This document shows, piece after piece, positions 14,427 through 24,062 of a DNA stretch of 64,000 nucleotides; the stretch's first letter is position 1; each line of letters opens with the position of its first letter. The position numbers were made by a program, and so were the translations under genes. Below the pieces are notes generated by a model. It was not told the origin of the DNA. It saw nothing but the letters and a program-made list of their open reading frames with translations, and made no database searches. This DNA comes from CAVXSP01 sp963764505 (GTDB lineage Bacteria; Acidobacteriota; Vicinamibacteria; Vicinamibacterales; SCN-69-37), in NCBI GenBank assembly GCA_963764505.1, contig CAVXSP010000004.1, positions 1-64,000 on the forward strand, written 5' to 3'.

Positions 14427-15638
14427 TCACCGCCCGAGCGCGGCGTAGAGCGCCGCCCTGAGCGCCACGTCGCGCGGGTCTCCGGTGAGCGCCGTGCCCG
14501 ATTGGCTCGTCACGTACGCGTAGCCGATGCCCGCGTCCGGATCCGCGAAGCCGAGCGATCCCCCGGACCCGGGCGATCCGAACGAGCGCGGGCCGCCGAA
14601 CGGCCAGGCGCGGCTGGCCTTCATGAACCCGAGCGAGAACTGCACGCCCTCGCCCTTCAGGCACTCGTCGTAGAACCCGTGCGCCGGCGGGATCGCGGGA
14701 GCGGCCAGCAGGTCGAGCGTGTCCTTGCGCAGGCCGAGCTCGCGTCCGTCCGTCGCGAACACGCCGTACGCGTGCGCGATGCCCCTCGCCGTGCCGACGC
14801 CGTTGCCGGACGGCACCTCCAGATCACGCGCGTAGATGCGGTGCGGGTCGAAATAGACGGCGACGCCCGGATTGACCTCGAGCGCCCGATAGATGTTGGA
14901 ACGACGGTTCATCGCCTCCAGCGTGAACCGCAGCGGAAAGCCGAAGAGCATCTCGAGTCGCCCGGGCGGCGCCAGAATCGCCAGCCGCGAGTTCGGGATC
15001 GCCTCGGGCAGTCCGATGTGCACGTCCTCGCCGAGCGGCGAAGCGATCTCGTCCCGGAAAAAGCGTCCCAGGCTGCGATGCTGCGGATCGACTCGCCGAA
15101 GCAGCTCGCCCTCGTAGAACCCGAGCGTGAGCGCGTGATAGGCCTGCCGGCTGCCCGGCTCCCACGCGGGCTTCTGTCGCGCCAGCACGCCCGCGAGCCG
15201 ATCGAGATCGGCGACGACGGCTCGATCGACGCGCTCGTCGTCCTCTATGGCGAACAGGCCGGCCTGGTGCGCCAGCAACTGCCGAACCGTGATGCGCTCC
15301 TTGCCCTCCTGCGCGAACTCCGGCCAGTAGGCGCAGACCCGTTCCTCGTAGTCGAGCCAGCCTCGCGAGTGCGCGATCGCGAGCGTCATCGCGGCCAGAC
15401 CTTTCGTCGCCGAATGGACGACGACCATCGTGTCCTCTTCCCAGGGCTCTCGGGTCTGCCGGTTCCGGATGCCACCCCAGAGGTCGACCATCTTCGCGCC
15501 GTGGTGGTAGACGCAGCACGCCCCGCCCAGCTCGTGCCGGTCGGCGAAATTCTCCTCGAAGGCCTCCCGGACGGCCTCGAAGCCTGGGCGGACGAAACCT
15601 TCGACGGCCGTGCGTTCCGGCGTTGCGTGGTGAGCCAT
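14427..15638 (-). CDS. Serine hydrolase, class C beta-lactamase / EstB fold
   Basis: A 403-residue penicillin-binding-protein-like hydrolase. The nucleophile motif is SATK (Ser-x-x-Lys) within VVHSATKGLAAMTL, and the second-block tyrosine lies in RQAYHALTLGFYEG. The region near SLGFMKASRAWPFGGPRSFGSPGSGGS resembles the H/K-x-G loop region of family VIII esterases. No signal peptide is present with the chosen ATG (MAHHATPER), so it is probably cytoplasmic and an esterase rather than a drug-resistance beta-lactamase. It ends 27 nt before the CPBP gene start on the same strand. Confidence 0.85.
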   Translation of the reverse strand: MAHHATPERTAVEGFVRPGFEAVREAFEENFADRHELGGACCVYHHGAKMVDLWGGIRNRQTREPWEEDTMVVVHSATKGLAAMTLAIAHSRGWLDYEERVCAYWPEFAQEGKERITVRQLLAHQAGLFAIEDDERVDRAVVADLDRLAGVLARQKPAWEPGSRQAYHALTLGFYEGELLRRVDPQHRSLGRFFRDEIASPLGEDVHIGLPEAIPNSRLAILAPPGRLEMLFGFPLRFTLEAMNRRSNIYRALEVNPGVAVYFDPHRIYARDLEVPSGNGVGTARGIAHAYGVFATDGRELGLRKDTLDLLAAPAIPPAHGFYDECLKGEGVQFSLGFMKASRAWPFGGPRSFGSPGSGGSLGFADPDAGIGYAYVTSQSGTALTGDPRDVALRAALYAALGR

Positions 15639-15746
15639 GGCGTGCCTCGCTCGAATCAGACGGCGACCTGCGCCGCACAAGCCATGCCGAGCGGCGCAAG
15701 TGGAAATGAAAGACGCGCGAGCGCCAAGGACCCGCTCGCGCCGCGG

Positions 15747-15771
15747 AAATCCCGCAAGGGCTGCGGGATTT
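15747..15771 (-). terminator. Terminator hairpin after the PadR-permease operon
   Basis: A perfect 10-bp stem (AAATCCCGCA and complement) with a 5-nt loop, 17 nt past the permease stop. On the minus strand it is followed by TTT of the stem and then CCGC, so the T-run is short. It is the best terminator candidate between the permease and the serine hydrolase. Confidence 0.5.
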
Positions 15772-15788
15772 TCGGCAGAAATTGCGGG

Positions 15789-18555
15789 CTATTCGGCTTT
15801 CAGCGTGACGAGAGGGTCGATGCGCGACGCCCGCCATGCGGGCAGATACGCCGCGCAGAGGGCCACGCCAATCAGCAGCGCGGCCGCCAGCGCCATCGTC
15901 TCGGGATCGGTGGCCGTCACGCCGAACAGCAGCCCGGCGATCCGGCTGCCGGCCAGCCGCGCCGCGCCGAACGCCAAGGGAAGACCGATGGCGATGCCCA
16001 TTCCCACGAGCGCCATCGCCTCACGAAGGACGAGCCGGACGACGCTGGCTCGCTCGGCGCCGAGCGCGAGGCGGATGCCGAGCTCGCGCCGCCTCTGTGC
16101 GACGCCGAACGCCAGCAGGCCGTACAGGCCCACGCAGGCCAGGAGAAGCGCGAGGCCGCCGAAGAGCGTCGACAGCAGCGCCACGAGCCGCTGCTGCACG
16201 AGCGCGGCGTCCATCTCTTCCTGGAGCGTGTGCTCGTCGAACAGGGGCAACGTCGGATCGAGACGCTGGACTTCCTCGCGAATCCGAACCTTCGTCGCAC
16301 CGGCGTCGCCGCCGAGACGCACGTAGAGCACCATCTGGCCCCGACCGGTCGGCGTCTGGAGAAACGGCGTGTAGATGATCGGCGGCGCGTCTCCGGTCGG
16401 GTTGCTGTAGCGCGCGTCCTCGACCACGCCGACGATCTGATAGTCCACGTCGTTGTCGCCGTAGCGAGGCCCGGTCAGATCGTGCACGTTGGGGCGGCGG
16501 CCGCTGAAGCACGTCCGGCCGAGCGCGTTCTGGCCTGGATAGACCTTGCGCACGAAGGCTTCGTTGACCACGCAGACCGGCGGGGCGTTCTCCGCCATGT
16601 CGCCGTCGGCGAACTCCCGGCCCGCGACCATCGGCACGCCCACCGTCCCGAAGTAGCCGGAGTAGAGCATCGTCAGCGCCACGCGGAAGCTCGCTCCGGA
16701 TGCCGACGTCACGAGCGCGCCCGCGCCCCAGAAGGGCGTCGTCGGCGTCGGCTGGCCGACGCTGGCCGAGCGGACGCCAGGCAGGGCACGCACCCGTTCG
16801 AGGAGGTCGCGATACTGTCGGTCGAGGCGCGCCGTCATGCCAGGGACGTTCCGCTGGTCGCTGCCTCTCGGCTGGACGGGCATGACGAGCACCGAGTCGC
16901 GCGGTGTGCCGAAGCTGTCGCCGCTCATCGCGTTCAGGCTGCGCACGAAGAGGCCGGCCGTGATCAGCAGCACCAGCGAGAGCGAGACCTGCGCCACGGC
17001 GAGCACCTTGACGGACCTGAGAGCCCCGCGCGGCCGCGTGACCGCCTCGCCGAGATTCTTCAGTGCCGGCCAGACGTCGGTGGCGGCGGCACGCCAGGCC
17101 GGCGCGAGACCGAAGACGATGCCCGTCGTCAGCGAGACCGCGGTCGTGAACGTCAGCATGCGGACGCTGGGAGCGAGATCGAGGGCGACGGGCGAGCGGC
17201 CCGACGACATGAACGCGACCAGCAGGCGGGTCGCCCATCCGGCGAGCAGGATGCCGCCGGCGCCGCCGAGGACCGCCAGCGTGAGGCACTCGACCAGCAG
17301 TTGCCGGGTGAGCCGCCAGCGCCCGGCACCGAGGCCGAGCCGCATCGCGAACTCGTTCCGGCGGGCCGCCATGCGCGCGATCAGCAGCGTCGCGGTATTG
17401 GCGCATGCAATGAGCAACACGATACCGACGACGGCCATGAGGACCTGCAGCGGCTGGGAGAACTGTCGCCGCAGGCTCGACAACCCGGTGGCGGCTGGGA
17501 CGAGCGTCAGCCGATCCGGCGGCGCGCCGAACTTGCCGCCGTTCGGCACGGTCGGCGCCCAGATCGCGCTGAGCGCGTCCGTCGCCGCCCGCACCTCCCG
17601 ACCGGGGCGGAGCCGCGCCAGCGGCGTGATCCACGTGTCGTACACGATCGGATCCTCGAGCAGGTTCTCGGACGCCGGCATGGCCGTGGGCTGCATCATC
17701 ATCGGCAGGAAGATGTCGGGATTCGACCCGACGTCCACACCGAAGAACTCCGCGGGCGTGACGCCGATGATGGTGAAGCGCGTGCCGGAGATCGTCAGCG
17801 AGCGGCCGACGACGCCGGGCGTCCCGTCGAAGCGGCGGCGCCAGTAGCCGTGGCCGATCATCGCCACCGGATGCCCGTTCGGCACGCGGTCATCGTCCGG
17901 TCCAATCGTCCGGCCGACCACCGCGCGCACGCCGAGCAACGGAAAGTACGTGCCGGACACCAACTGGCCGTCGAGCGTCGGCTCCGCGAGGCCGTCGACG
18001 CCGACGTTGAGGCGGACGGGCGCGTAACCCGCGAGGTCGGCGGCCTCGGTGCCGTCGCGCAGCGTGCGGTACTGGCTGAACGTCAGGTGTGGGTCGACGG
18101 CCCAGAGGCCGGCCGGATCGTGCACCGGCAGCGTGCGCCACATCACGGCGTCGAGCAGGCTGAAAATGGCCGTATTCGCGCCAATGCCGAGGGCCAGCGA
18201 GATCACGACCGCGACGGTGAAGCCCGGGCTCTTCCGCAGGACCCGCATCGCGTACCGACAGATCGCGGGCGACGGCCTCGAGGAAGCCCACGAAGGACCT
18301 GTGACGCGGTGCCGGCGTCGAGTCGGCCCACCGAGCCTGCCGCAGCGGCGCCATGTAGCGCGCGAGCAGGTCGCGCTCGCGCAGCTCGGCCAGGAGCTGC
18401 CTGCCGGCGGCCGCGGGATCGAGGCCGCCGGCCACGAGCTCCCGCCAGCGGTCGTCGAGATGCTGCGACAGCTCCTCGACGATGTCCGCCTCGCGCGTGG
18501 GCGCGATCGACAGCGACGCGAGGCGGCGACGGATCTCCGGCCTCCAGTCAGGCAT
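15789..18555 (-). CDS. MacB/FtsX-type permease (ADOP family), split by a 1-nt insertion
   Basis: About 921 residues when read across a frameshift near 18258. The N-terminal cytoplasmic prefix (MPDWRPEIRRRL ... IVEELSQHLDDRWREL) is in one frame. The rest (RYAMRVLRKSPGFTVAV onward) is in the next. Removing one T in CTG-T-CGG restores a single frame, and the total length is 3n+1. The body has the FtsX/MacB plan: helix with LALGIGANTAIFSLLDAV, periplasmic core, three helices, then a second periplasmic core and three helices ending LPAWRASRIDPLVTLKAE. No ATPase is fused or adjacent. Acidobacterial genomes carry many such permeases paired with PadR regulators, and their cargo is unknown. It overlaps the PadR gene by 8 nt. 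Confidence 0.85.
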
Positions 18556-18910
18556 GCTCGCCTCCGGTGACTCGACGCACGGCCTCGACGAACGTCGCCC
18601 AGATCTTGCGCTGACGCGCGAGCACGCGGCGGCCTTCGGCCGTGACCTTGTAGTAGCGCCGCCGCCGCTCGCCGGCCTTCTCCACCCACGTGCCCTTGAT
18701 CCAGGCCCGCTCCTCGAGCCGGTAGAGCAGGGGGTACAGCGAATCGAGGTGAAACACGAGCCGGCCGCCGGATCGCGCATGAATCAGCTTGCTCAGCTCG
18801 TAGCCGTGGCGCGGGCGCGCGTCGAGCAGCGAGAGGATCAGGAGCTCGGCGGAGCCCTTCTTGAGCTCGCGATCCAGGGCGCGGGCGTCCATGTCCTTGG
18901 TGTCTGTCAT
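18548..18910 (-). CDS. PadR-family transcriptional regulator
   Basis: A 120-residue winged-helix repressor. The conserved PadR core is visible: LDRELKKGSAELLILSLLDARPRHGYELSKLI, a strand ending in FHLDSLYPLLYRLEERAWIKG, and the wing KAGERRRRYYKVTAEGRRVL. It regulates and is co-transcribed with the overlapping permease gene. A perfect inverted repeat covers its own start and promoter (18901-18934), indicating autoregulation. The first ATG (MTDTKD) is assumed. The ATG six codons later is an alternative if transcription starts at the first one. Confidence 0.9.
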   Translation of the reverse strand: MTDTKDMDARALDRELKKGSAELLILSLLDARPRHGYELSKLIHARSGGRLVFHLDSLYPLLYRLEERAWIKGTWVEKAGERRRRYYKVTAEGRRVLARQRKIWATFVEAVRRVTGGEHA

Positions 18911-18945
18911 AGCCAGATAGTGCCGTGACAGACATTGGACGTCAA
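18901..18945. promoter_or_regulatory. Probable PadR operator and promoter
   Basis: A perfect 9-bp inverted repeat, TGTCTGTCA (18901-18909) and TGACAGACA (18926-18934), separated by 16 nt. One arm overlaps the first codons of padR, and the gap covers a weak -10 (CACTAT). A TTGACG -35 box lies on the minus strand at 18945-18940, with 17-nt spacing. Binding here would block transcription start. Confidence 0.6.
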
Positions 18946-19036
18946 GGGCGGGCGGGCGGTTGGTTCGCGCCTCGAAGGAGCGCACTGGACCGCTTGCAGG
19001 GCGACTCGCGCCGGCCGGGTGTAGGATCGCCACGCC

Positions 19037-20491
19037 ATGAGTCAGACGCCAGAAGGCGGCGGCACCGGTCCCGTGTCCCGCCGCGAGTTCCTTCGACACG
19101 CGCCGGCCGCTGCGTCCATCCCGCTCGCGGCGTCGGCGCTCACGCAGGCGCAGGCGCAGGGGCCGCGCCCGAACGTGATCCTGATCATCTCGGATCAGTT
19201 CCGGTGGGATTGCCTCGGCGCCAACGGCCGGACGCCCCTGAACCTCACCCCGAATCTCGATGCGATGGCCGCCCAGGGCACGAACTTCGCCAACGCCATC
19301 GTCAACCAGCCGGTGTGCGCGCCTGCACGCGCGACGCTCTTCACGGGACGCTACCCGACGCAGCATGGCGTCTGGCGCAACAGCCTGCCGCTGCCGCCCG
19401 ACGCCGCGACGATTGCCAGAGTGTTCCGATCGGCGGGCTACTCGTCGAACTACATCGGCAAATGGCACCTCGCGCCCGTGCAGCAGGGCGACGCCGGCAC
19501 GCTGGGTGCCGTACCGCCCGCCTATCGCGGCGGCTTCGACGATTTCTGGGAAGGGGCCAACGTTCTCGAGCTGACGTCCCATCCGTACGAGGGCAGCATC
19601 TGGGACGGGGCCGGACGCGAGATCAGGTTCGAGAGCCAGTACCGCGTCGACTTCCTCACCGATCGGGTGGTGAGCTTCCTTCGCCAGCCCGCGCGGGAAC
19701 CGTTCTTCCTGGTCGTGTCGTATCTCGAACCGCACTTCCAGAACGACTGCAACTGCTTCGTCGCGCCGACCGGCGAGGCCGACAAATACAGAAACGCGTT
19801 CGTGCCGCGGGACCTGTCGTTCTTTCCTGGCGACTGGCAGACCCAGCTTCCGGACTACTACGGCTGCATCGCGAGCGTGGACGCGAGCATCGGCCGCCTT
19901 CGCCGGGAGCTGGACACCCTCGGTCTCGCCGACCGCACCGTCGTGGCGCTCGTGAGCGACCACGGGTGCCACTTCCGTACGCGCAATGCCGAGTACAAGC
20001 GCAGCGGGCACGAGAGCTCGATTCACGTGCCGCTGGTCGTGGCGGGTCCTCGCTTCAACCACCGCCGAACCGTGGCGGAGCTCGTATCCCACATCGACAT
20101 CGCGCCCACGCTGCTCGCGGCGGCCGGTGTGCCGATTCCGAGCTCGATGCAGGGGCGATCGGCGATGCCGCTCGTCGAAGGGAGCGGCGCTCCCGAGGGA
20201 TTCGACGAGGTCTTCATCCAGATCAGCGAATCGATGACCGGCCGCGCGCTGCGGACGCCGGAGTGGACGTACGTGGTCGCCGTGCCGGACGGTCAGTCGC
20301 GCGAGCACGCGCCGGCGTACGTCGAGTACCAGCTCTACGACTTGCGCTCGGACCCGCACCAGCTCGTGAACCTGGCGGGCCGGCGCGAGACGCGCGACGT
20401 CTCCGCGCGGCTCCGACAGCGGCTGCTCGCCCGGATGTCAGACGTCGGAGAGCCGGCGGCGGCGATTGCACCGGCGGCACTGTACCCGTAG
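19037..20491 (+). CDS. Secreted sulfatase (alkaline-phosphatase superfamily)
   Basis: A 484-residue type I sulfatase. The twin-arginine-like leader SRREFLRHAPAAAS precedes ALTQAQAQ. NVILIISDQFRWD supplies the metal-binding aspartate. The formylglycine motif is CAPAR, with Cys94 as the residue to be oxidised, followed by the downstream TGRYP of the signature. LVSDHG and KRSGHESS near residues 308-335 complete the site. It would remove sulfate esters from glycans in the periplasm or outside. Activation needs a formylglycine-generating enzyme, not seen in the window. It is divergent from padR. Confidence 0.92.
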   Translation: MSQTPEGGGTGPVSRREFLRHAPAAASIPLAASALTQAQAQGPRPNVILIISDQFRWDCLGANGRTPLNLTPNLDAMAAQGTNFANAIVNQPVCAPARATLFTGRYPTQHGVWRNSLPLPPDAATIARVFRSAGYSSNYIGKWHLAPVQQGDAGTLGAVPPAYRGGFDDFWEGANVLELTSHPYEGSIWDGAGREIRFESQYRVDFLTDRVVSFLRQPAREPFFLVVSYLEPHFQNDCNCFVAPTGEADKYRNAFVPRDLSFFPGDWQTQLPDYYGCIASVDASIGRLRRELDTLGLADRTVVALVSDHGCHFRTRNAEYKRSGHESSIHVPLVVAGPRFNHRRTVAELVSHIDIAPTLLAAAGVPIPSSMQGRSAMPLVEGSGAPEGFDEVFIQISESMTGRALRTPEWTYVVAVPDGQSREHAPAYVEYQLYDLRSDPHQLVNLAGRRETRDVSARLRQRLLARMSDVGEPAAAIAPAALYP

Positions 20492-20518
20492 CGCATCCGC
20501 CGGCCCGCACGGCGCGGT

Positions 20519-21511
20519 TCAGCGAACGCCCTTTGTCGGCTCGACTTCCGTTGCGCCCGAGCGCCCCGGTTCGCCGAGTCGACGGCGGGCGATCGGCCGC
20601 GCGAACGCGGCGTTGACCGCGTGCGAGCTCGACTTCAGCACCTTTTCGTAGTATTTGCGCGCCTCGTCCGTGCGGCCAAGCTTCTCGCTCGCCTGCGCGA
20701 GCAGGAGCAGGATGAACGGATCGTCCTGATCGGCGCGCGCGAGCGCGTCAATCGAGGCGCGAGACTCCCCGAGGTAGTAGTCGATATAGCCCAGCAGGTA
20801 CGTGTACTGAACCTGCTCGGTCTCGTTGCCGCCCTTGTCGAGCAGGCGCTTGACGACGGCCGCCTGCGCTCGCGCATCGGCGGCGCGGCCGCGGCGCGCG
20901 GCGATTCGCGCCTGGGCGTGCGCCCAGCGCATGTCGGCAAGATCGATCTGCCACGTCGGCCGATCGGGCGCCCGCGCGGCCATGTCGTGGCCGCGGCGGT
21001 ACCACTCCTCGGCCCGATCCAGATCGCCCGACTCGAGATAGACGCGCCCCAGCTCGTTGGCGACCTCCGCCGCCGAGCTCGGATTGTTTTCCGCGACGCG
21101 CCGGTCGAAGACCTGGCGGAAGTAGCGGCTCGCCTCGTCCACATTGCCGACGAAGGTCCAGGCGACGCCCATCATCCGAAGCGCCTGGTCCCTGCTGCTC
21201 TCGGGCGCGAGCTCGATCGCCTTCGTGAAGTGCTGGCGCGCCTCGTCGTAGTCGCCGGCGAGGTCGAGGGCGCGCGCGATGCCGTACTGACCGTCGAACG
21301 AGTCGGCGTCGCGCTCGAGCGCCTGCCGGTAGAGCGCAATGGCCTCGGGCTGGCGCCCCGCGAGGTCGAGTTTTCGAGCCTGGCTGACAAGGTCGCGCGC
21401 GGCGGAATCGGGTTCCGGCTCCTGCCGCGGCGTGCTGCTGCAGGCGGCGCAGAGCGTGGCCGCCAGACCGAGCGCGGCGATGCGCCTGTGTATCGGTCGA
21501 GAACAGCCCAC
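20519..21511 (-). CDS. TPR-repeat lipoprotein
   Basis: A 330-residue protein beginning at a GTG (21511), giving a short lipoprotein signal ending ATLCAACSS, with lipobox Cys at about residue 22. It then has roughly six to seven tetratricopeptide repeats (EAIALYRQALERDAD; DEARQHFTKAIELAP; DRAEEWYRRGHDMAAR; DEARKYYEKVLK). TPR lipoproteins scaffold envelope complexes. It is the distal gene of the GMC dehydrogenase transcript, separated from it by the large inverted repeat at 21524-21638, so its expression may be attenuated. Confidence 0.8.
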   Translation of the reverse strand: MGCSRPIHRRIAALGLAATLCAACSSTPRQEPEPDSAARDLVSQARKLDLAGRQPEAIALYRQALERDADSFDGQYGIARALDLAGDYDEARQHFTKAIELAPESSRDQALRMMGVAWTFVGNVDEASRYFRQVFDRRVAENNPSSAAEVANELGRVYLESGDLDRAEEWYRRGHDMAARAPDRPTWQIDLADMRWAHAQARIAARRGRAADARAQAAVVKRLLDKGGNETEQVQYTYLLGYIDYYLGESRASIDALARADQDDPFILLLLAQASEKLGRTDEARKYYEKVLKSSSHAVNAAFARPIARRRLGEPGRSGATEVEPTKGVR

Positions 21512-21523
21512 GGCGATCTCACG

Positions 21524-21638
21524 CGGCGTCCGGAATCGTGTAGTGCGCTGTGGGCCCGAATCCGAGCAGCGCGCCGGTTTGGTGGCGCGCGAGATCGCGA
21601 GTGAGGGCCGACAGCGCACTACACGATTCCGGACGCCG
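21524..21638. repeat. Long perfect inverted repeat (28-bp arms)
   Basis: Arms 21524-21551 and 21611-21638 are exact reverse complements over 28 bp (left arm begins CGGCGTCCGGAATCG), separated by 59 nt. The loop contains a 42-nt element (21565-21606) that recurs at 45949-45990 with four mismatches. It lies between two co-directional genes and would form a very stable RNA stem, acting as a terminator or processing site, or it is a palindromic mobile unit. Confidence 0.9.
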
Positions 21639-21646
21639 GCAATCCG

Positions 21647-22204
21647 CTAGTCCCCGCTCACGTCCGTCCCGACGAATTCCGCCAGGAAGACGTTGCCCTT
21701 GTACTCCATCTCCTGCTTGATGCCGATCTCGGACGAGTAGTAGGCCTGCACGATGCGTCCCTTCAGCTCGACGAAGAACCGGTCGTCGGCGCTCTGGGGA
21801 TTGGCCTCGTTCTGCGCAAGGCGCGTCAGCACGGCGACGCGCTGGTCCGCGCGGGCCTGCATGAACGGCGCGCCGGCCATCTCCTCTGCGATCCGGTCGA
21901 TCGACCGGAGCCCTTCGCGCCACGTCGTCCGATCCTGCTCGTCCCAGGCCTCCGCCAGTCGGCTGTCGATGTAGGCCGCCGCCTTGGCCGCCTTCGCCCC
22001 CGGCGAATGGTCGTCGGTGGGCACGATCAGCTCGCTCAGTTCGTCGACGAGCGCCAGCTCGTCGGCGGTGAAGAACGCTTTCGACGACTGCGCCGCTGGG
22101 GTATCGACGCCGACCGAGACGGCCACTGCGGCCGCGCCGAGCTTCATGAGCTCGCGGCGCGTGAGGTCGCTCGTCGAGCCGTTCGCCTTGGGATCGTCCG
22201 CCAT
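21647..22204 (-). CDS. Gluconate 2-dehydrogenase subunit 3-like protein
   Basis: A 185-residue partner of GMC dehydrogenases. The twin-arginine leader TRRELMKLGAAAVAVSVG is followed by a mature part starting KAFFTADELALVDELSELIVPTDDHSPGAKAA, the hallmark of this family. The small subunit probably carries the folded FAD subunit through the Tat system and docks it to a cytochrome. Its ATG overlaps the GMC stop by one base (TGATG), so the two are translationally coupled. Confidence 0.9.
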   Translation of the reverse strand: MADDPKANGSTSDLTRRELMKLGAAAVAVSVGVDTPAAQSSKAFFTADELALVDELSELIVPTDDHSPGAKAAKAAAYIDSRLAEAWDEQDRTTWREGLRSIDRIAEEMAGAPFMQARADQRVAVLTRLAQNEANPQSADDRFFVELKGRIVQAYYSSEIGIKQEMEYKGNVFLAEFVGTDVSGD

Positions 22205-23994
22205 CAGAGATTGCCTTTCCGGAGCTCGTCCGCCAGGTAGTCGCACGATCGCCAGGCGAGCGCCATGATCGTCCAGGTCGGATTCTGACAGGACGCGTTC
22301 ACGTGGCTGCTGCCGTCGACGACGAACAGGTTCTTCACGTCGTGCGACTGCTGGAACTGGTTGAGCACCGATGTGTTCGGATCGCTGCCCATGCGGGCGG
22401 TTCCCAGTTCGTGAATCGACCAGCCCTCCGTCAGGATCTCGCGCCGCACGGCGAGCACTTCGAAGCCTGCCGCTTCGAACATCTCCTGCGCCGTGGCGGC
22501 CATGTCGGCGCACATCTTCCGCTCGTTGCCGCCGAACCGGTAGTTGAACCGCAGCACCGGGACGCCCCAGCGGTCGGTTCTCACCGGATCGAGGTCGACC
22601 TGGTTCTCGTACCGGGCGAGCACCTCGCCGAAGCCGCCCATCTCGATGTACGCGCCGCCGTAGTCGCGCACACGCTTCTTGAATCCGGCGCCAAAGCCAG
22701 GCGTCTCGGTCGCGTGGTCCGGAAACATGGTGCTGCCGGCGATCCCCTCGAACCCGTAGCCCCGGATGAAATCGGGCTGCTTCTCGGCGAGATTCCGGAA
22801 TCGCGCCACGTAGAAGCCGCCCGGCCGGCCGTCGTCGATCGTCTTCGGTTTGCCGATGCGGTCCTTGACCAGGCCGGTGACCGACGGCCCCATGACGTGC
22901 TCGCAGAAGTTGTGGCCGACGTGTCCGCTCGAGTTGCCGATCCCGTTCGGATGCTGCCGCGATTTCGACAGCAGGAGCAGCCGCGCCGATTCCAGCGTGG
23001 ACGCCGCGACGACGACGATCCTCGCTCGGGCCTCGAGCGACCGGCCGGTCTCGCTGTCGACGAACGCGACGCCGCGCGCCTTGCCGGTGTCGGGATCGAC
23101 CAGTATCTCGCGGCAGATCGCATTGGTCCGCAGCGTGAGCCGGCCCGTGTCCATGGCCGGATAGATCAGTCCTGTCGGCGAGTCGAACGCCGCGTGGATG
23201 TCGCAGCCGCCGACGCGGCGGTTGCAGGCGCCGCGGCCGAAGCAGCGGCTCCGATACTTGTTGTGCTTGAGCCCGTCGGTCGTCACGCCCGCCCGATACG
23301 GCGTGAGCGTCCGGTTCATCGTCTTCAACGCCTTCCGCAGCGTCACCTCGGCCGCGGCCAGGCGGGTCGGCCGCTGGAACAGGCTGTCCGGCAGGTGCGG
23401 GAGGTGCTCCGCCACGCCCGAGATGCCGAGATACCGATCGACGCGGTCGTAGTACGGCTCGATGTCCTTGTACGCGATCGGCCAGTCCTCGCCGAAGCCG
23501 TCGCGGCTCTTCGCCTTGAAATCGTAGTCGGACATCCGGAGCGCCAGCCGGCCCCAGATGTTCGTCTTGCCGCCGAGGCAGCGCGCGCGCACCCACGCGT
23601 ACGGCGTCCCGCTGTACGGATGTTCCTTCTCGTCGACGACGATGTTCTTGCTGTAGTCGGCGTAGGACCAGCTCTCGACGTACGAGTAGACCTTGGTGAA
23701 CGTCGAGTTCTCCGCGTAGGGCGGCCGTCGAATCGTGTACTCGTTCTGCGTGATCGCGTGATGTCCCGGCGGCAGCTCGCCCCGGCGCGGGTGCTCGTAG
23801 GGCCACTGCATCGAGTTGAGCTCTTTGTTGATGTCGAGCCGCTTGCCGGCCTCGAGCATCAGCACACTCAATCCTCTCGACGTGAGCACGTGCGCCGCCA
23901 TGCCGCCCGCCGCGCCGGACCCGATGACGACGGCATCATAGGTGCGGGCAAGGTCGACTTCGGGCTCGGCTTGGAGAAAGCGCAGGAGGGTCAC
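22204..23994 (-). CDS. GMC-family FAD-dependent dehydrogenase
   Basis: A 596-residue glucose-methanol-choline oxidoreductase. The ADP-binding motif is VVIGSGAAGGMAAH at about residues 23-36, and the FAD contact region includes CLGGKTNIWGRLALR. The C-terminal catalytic block is HVNASCQNPTWTIMALAWRSCDYLA, with the active-site His-Asn. With the small subunit it would oxidise sugars or sugar acids in the periplasm and pass electrons to a cytochrome c; the divergently encoded dihaem protein at 24063 is the obvious candidate. No leader is visible on this subunit, so it presumably rides with its Tat partner. A GTG start is used. Confidence 0.88.
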   Translation of the reverse strand: MTLLRFLQAEPEVDLARTYDAVVIGSGAAGGMAAHVLTSRGLSVLMLEAGKRLDINKELNSMQWPYEHPRRGELPPGHHAITQNEYTIRRPPYAENSTFTKVYSYVESWSYADYSKNIVVDEKEHPYSGTPYAWVRARCLGGKTNIWGRLALRMSDYDFKAKSRDGFGEDWPIAYKDIEPYYDRVDRYLGISGVAEHLPHLPDSLFQRPTRLAAAEVTLRKALKTMNRTLTPYRAGVTTDGLKHNKYRSRCFGRGACNRRVGGCDIHAAFDSPTGLIYPAMDTGRLTLRTNAICREILVDPDTGKARGVAFVDSETGRSLEARARIVVVAASTLESARLLLLSKSRQHPNGIGNSSGHVGHNFCEHVMGPSVTGLVKDRIGKPKTIDDGRPGGFYVARFRNLAEKQPDFIRGYGFEGIAGSTMFPDHATETPGFGAGFKKRVRDYGGAYIEMGGFGEVLARYENQVDLDPVRTDRWGVPVLRFNYRFGGNERKMCADMAATAQEMFEAAGFEVLAVRREILTEGWSIHELGTARMGSDPNTSVLNQFQQSHDVKNLFVVDGSSHVNASCQNPTWTIMALAWRSCDYLADELRKGNL

Positions 23995-24062
23995 CCGCTC
24001 ATTCTCAGGCTCAGCGTGGAATGAGGCAATGGGGCAGTGAGCCGGTGTAAAGTACGGCCCTC

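Noticed and set aside
14427..15638. Beta-lactam resistance gene
   Set aside because: It has the SxxK fold but no export signal, and its motifs fit family VIII esterases better.
13446..18614. A 1722-codon plus-strand open frame
   Set aside because: Arg/Pro/Gly-rich and antisense to four recognisable minus-strand genes; it reflects high GC at third positions.
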